From: Chloroflexota bacterium
GTDB taxonomy: Bacteria; Chloroflexota; Dehalococcoidia; Lucifugimonadales; UBA3495
DNA: 64,000 bases
Reading direction: 5' to 3'
Assembly (NCBI GenBank): GCA_028873965.1
Contig: JAPPMU010000041.1
Coordinates: forward strand, 1-64,000
Both the position numbers and the translations under genes were made by a program. Positions 62,642-64,000 of the stretch are shown piece by piece (the stretch's first letter is position 1; each line of letters starts with the position of its first letter). The notes under the pieces are model-generated. The model was not told the DNA's origin and did not search any database. It saw only the letters and a program-made list of their open reading frames with translations.

Positions 62642-63592
62642 ATGTCGCAGGTCAACACCGTCCTCGGTCCCATCGACTCCTCCGAGATGGGTTTCACCCT
62701 CAGCCACGAGCACATCACCCTGGGCGCGGCCGGCGCCGCCGCCACCTACCCCGGCTTCCAGGACCGCCAGGCCATCGCCGACGCGGCCACCGCGGCCCTT
62801 GCCGAAGCCTACCAGGGCGGGGTTCGCACCATCATCGACGTCACCACCTTCGACCTCGGCCGCGACGTGGCCATGATGCAGGAGGTCAGCCGCCGTTCCG
62901 GTGTCCACGCCATACCCTGCACCGGGAATCACCTGGCCGTGCCCCGTATCTTCTGGGGCGCGCCCGTCGACCGCGTCGCCGCCCTGTTCATCAAGGAGAT
63001 TGAGGAGGGCATCGAGGACAGCGGCGTCAGGGCCGGCATCATCAAGGTGGCCAGCGACCGGGGCGGGATCACCGAAAACGAGGAGATCGTCCTGCGCGCC
63101 GCCGCCCGCGCCTGCAACGCCACCGGCACCCGCATCAGCACCCACACCTGGTCCCCCGACCGCGTCGGCGAGGAGCAGGTTCGCATTCTCAAGGAGGAGG
63201 GCGTGGACCTCAACCGGGTCTACATCGGCCACAGCAACGACGACACCGACGTCGGCTACCTTATCGGCCTTCTGGAAGAGGGCGTATGGCTCGGTCTCGA
63301 CCGTTATCCCGGCGGCCGCACACCGGAAACTCCCAGGTGGGAGACGCGCACCGAGGTCGTGAAGCAACTCATCGACGCCGGCTGGGCCCATCGACTGATG
63401 CTGTCCCACGACCATTCCACCCCCGTGGTCCAGCCCTCCGAGGAACTCCGCCGCGAGCGCGAAGAATTCAACCCGGACGGTTACCTCTTTATCACCCGCA
63501 ACGTCCTGCCCCGCCTCATCGAGTTAGGCGCCACCGACGCCGACGTGCAGGCCATGATGATCGATAACCCCCGCCGTTTCTTTGAAGACTGA
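62642..63592 (+). CDS. Phosphotriesterase-family metal-dependent hydrolase
   Basis: This is an amidohydrolase-superfamily protein of 316 aa. Metal ligands are visible: His22 and His24 in LSHEHITLG, the carboxylated Lys135 in AGIIKVAS, His in ISTHTWSP, His in VYIGHSNDD, and Asp in LSHDHSTP. It resembles phosphotriesterase-like lactonases, which hydrolyse lactones or organophosphates. GGAGG precedes ATG 62642. The LLM gene downstream is probably in the same operon. Confidence 0.92.
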   Translation: MSQVNTVLGPIDSSEMGFTLSHEHITLGAAGAAATYPGFQDRQAIADAATAALAEAYQGGVRTIIDVTTFDLGRDVAMMQEVSRRSGVHAIPCTGNHLAVPRIFWGAPVDRVAALFIKEIEEGIEDSGVRAGIIKVASDRGGITENEEIVLRAAARACNATGTRISTHTWSPDRVGEEQVRILKEEGVDLNRVYIGHSNDDTDVGYLIGLLEEGVWLGLDRYPGGRTPETPRWETRTEVVKQLIDAGWAHRLMLSHDHSTPVVQPSEELRREREEFNPDGYLFITRNVLPRLIELGATDADVQAMMIDNPRRFFED

Positions 63593-63618
63593 CCCCCACG
63601 CCATTTGCGAGGCCGGCC

Positions 63619-64000
63619 ATGAACATCGGTTTTTCCCTCTCCAACAACCAGGGTCTCACCAACGTCCAGGACGTGGTGAGCGTGGCGGCCCGCGCCGAGG
63701 AGCTCGGGTTCGACTCGGTCTGGGCCAGTGACCACGTGTTCAACGTCAGCTACGTGTACGAGCGTCTGGGCAACCGTCCGTATTACGACCCGCTGACCAT
63801 CCTGACCTTCGCCGCCGCCCAGACCCAACGGGTCATCCTGGGCACCAGCGTGCTGGTCCTGCCCTACCACAATCCCATGCGGTTGGCGAAGCAGGCGGCC
63901 ACCCTGGATCAATTGTCCGGCGGCCGCGTCGCCCTGGGCGTCGGCGTGGGCGTGATCGACACCGAGATCGAAGCCATGGGTGTGCCGTTCGCAGAGCGCG
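63619..64000 (+). CDS. LLM-class oxidoreductase (cut by window end)
   Basis: The first 127 residues are present. They start MNIGFSLSNNQGLTNVQDVV and have EELGFDSVWASDHVFNVSYV, then VLPYHNPMRLAKQAATLDQL and GRVALGVGVGVIDTE. The end is beyond the window. It follows the phosphotriesterase-like gene by 26 bases, pointing to a shared catabolic operon. Confidence 0.9.
   Translation, partial: MNIGFSLSNNQGLTNVQDVVSVAARAEELGFDSVWASDHVFNVSYVYERLGNRPYYDPLTILTFAAAQTQRVILGTSVLVLPYHNPMRLAKQAATLDQLSGGRVALGVGVGVIDTEIEAMGVPFAER

Noticed and set aside
1..64000. tRNA, rRNA, RNase P or tmRNA genes
   Set aside because: No stretch with the conserved arms or motifs of these RNAs was noticed by eye. A covariance-model scan would be decisive.

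Overview
The window is high-GC, gene-dense bacterial chromosome. Four luciferase-like (LLM) oxidoreductases, two family III CoA-transferases, a P450, a phosphotriesterase-like amidohydrolase, three Uma2-type nucleases and membrane-anchored Ig-like surface proteins with Pro/Thr spacers suggest a Chloroflexota bacterium, perhaps Dehalococcoidia or SAR202-like. That placement is inferred from gene content and was not tested by phylogeny. No rRNA, tRNA or CRISPR array was recognised.

Region 1 (1-6.6 kb) is housekeeping on the plus strand: sucC-sucD, pyrG behind a clear sigma-70 promoter, a transaldolase-like gene and rho, closed by a textbook intrinsic terminator. Region 2 (6.6-13.8 kb) holds a ~1000-residue secreted, membrane-anchored Ig/FN3 protein on the minus strand. 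Opposite it runs an apparent operon of two Uma2 nucleases, a response regulator, a histidine kinase and a small anchored Ig-like protein. Region 3 (13.8-23.3 kb) is core again: dnaG-rpoD, a zinc-ribbon protein, a sortase-fold protein that has lost its catalytic residues, a CBS/CorC protein, glmU, a CvpA-like membrane protein and rph.

Region 4 (23.3-37.4 kb) is accessory. It contains an orphan GHKL ATPase, an M16 protease, an AbrB-PIN toxin-antitoxin pair, a pentapeptide-repeat/TIR-like protein with a lipoprotein, an LLM enzyme, another Uma2, a Cap12-type TIR protein, and a nuclease-methyltransferase restriction gene broken by a frameshift. Region 5 (37.4-50.1 kb) mixes metabolism (SDR, alpha/beta hydrolase, P450, two CoA-transferases, a cyclase-family hydrolase) with hicBA attached to a DNA glycosylase gene, sfsA, a GIY-YIG protein, and an OmpR-type regulator that has a degenerate receiver and four 11-bp-spaced boxes in its promoter.

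Region 6 (50.2-53.5 kb) is a second accessory block: a PaREP1/HEPN-like protein, a DNA methyltransferase fused to an HNH nuclease, a free-standing paralogue of that HNH domain, a DUF2283 protein and an orphan antitoxin-like protein. Region 7 (53.5-64 kb) carries an MFS transporter, LLM enzymes, an acyl-CoA ligase, a TIM-barrel protein, a dual-OB/DUF488/DUF488 cassette, the phosphotriesterase-like gene and a truncated LLM gene. Several families of short inverted repeats lie between genes. Three behave like MITEs with terminal inverted repeats, and one shows a likely target-site duplication.

The best candidates for undescribed biology are the dual-OB/DUF488/DUF488 cassette, the methyltransferase-HNH fusion with its spare HNH, the pentapeptide-TIR plus lipoprotein pair, the orphan GHKL ATPase, and the pseudo-receiver regulator with its own box array.
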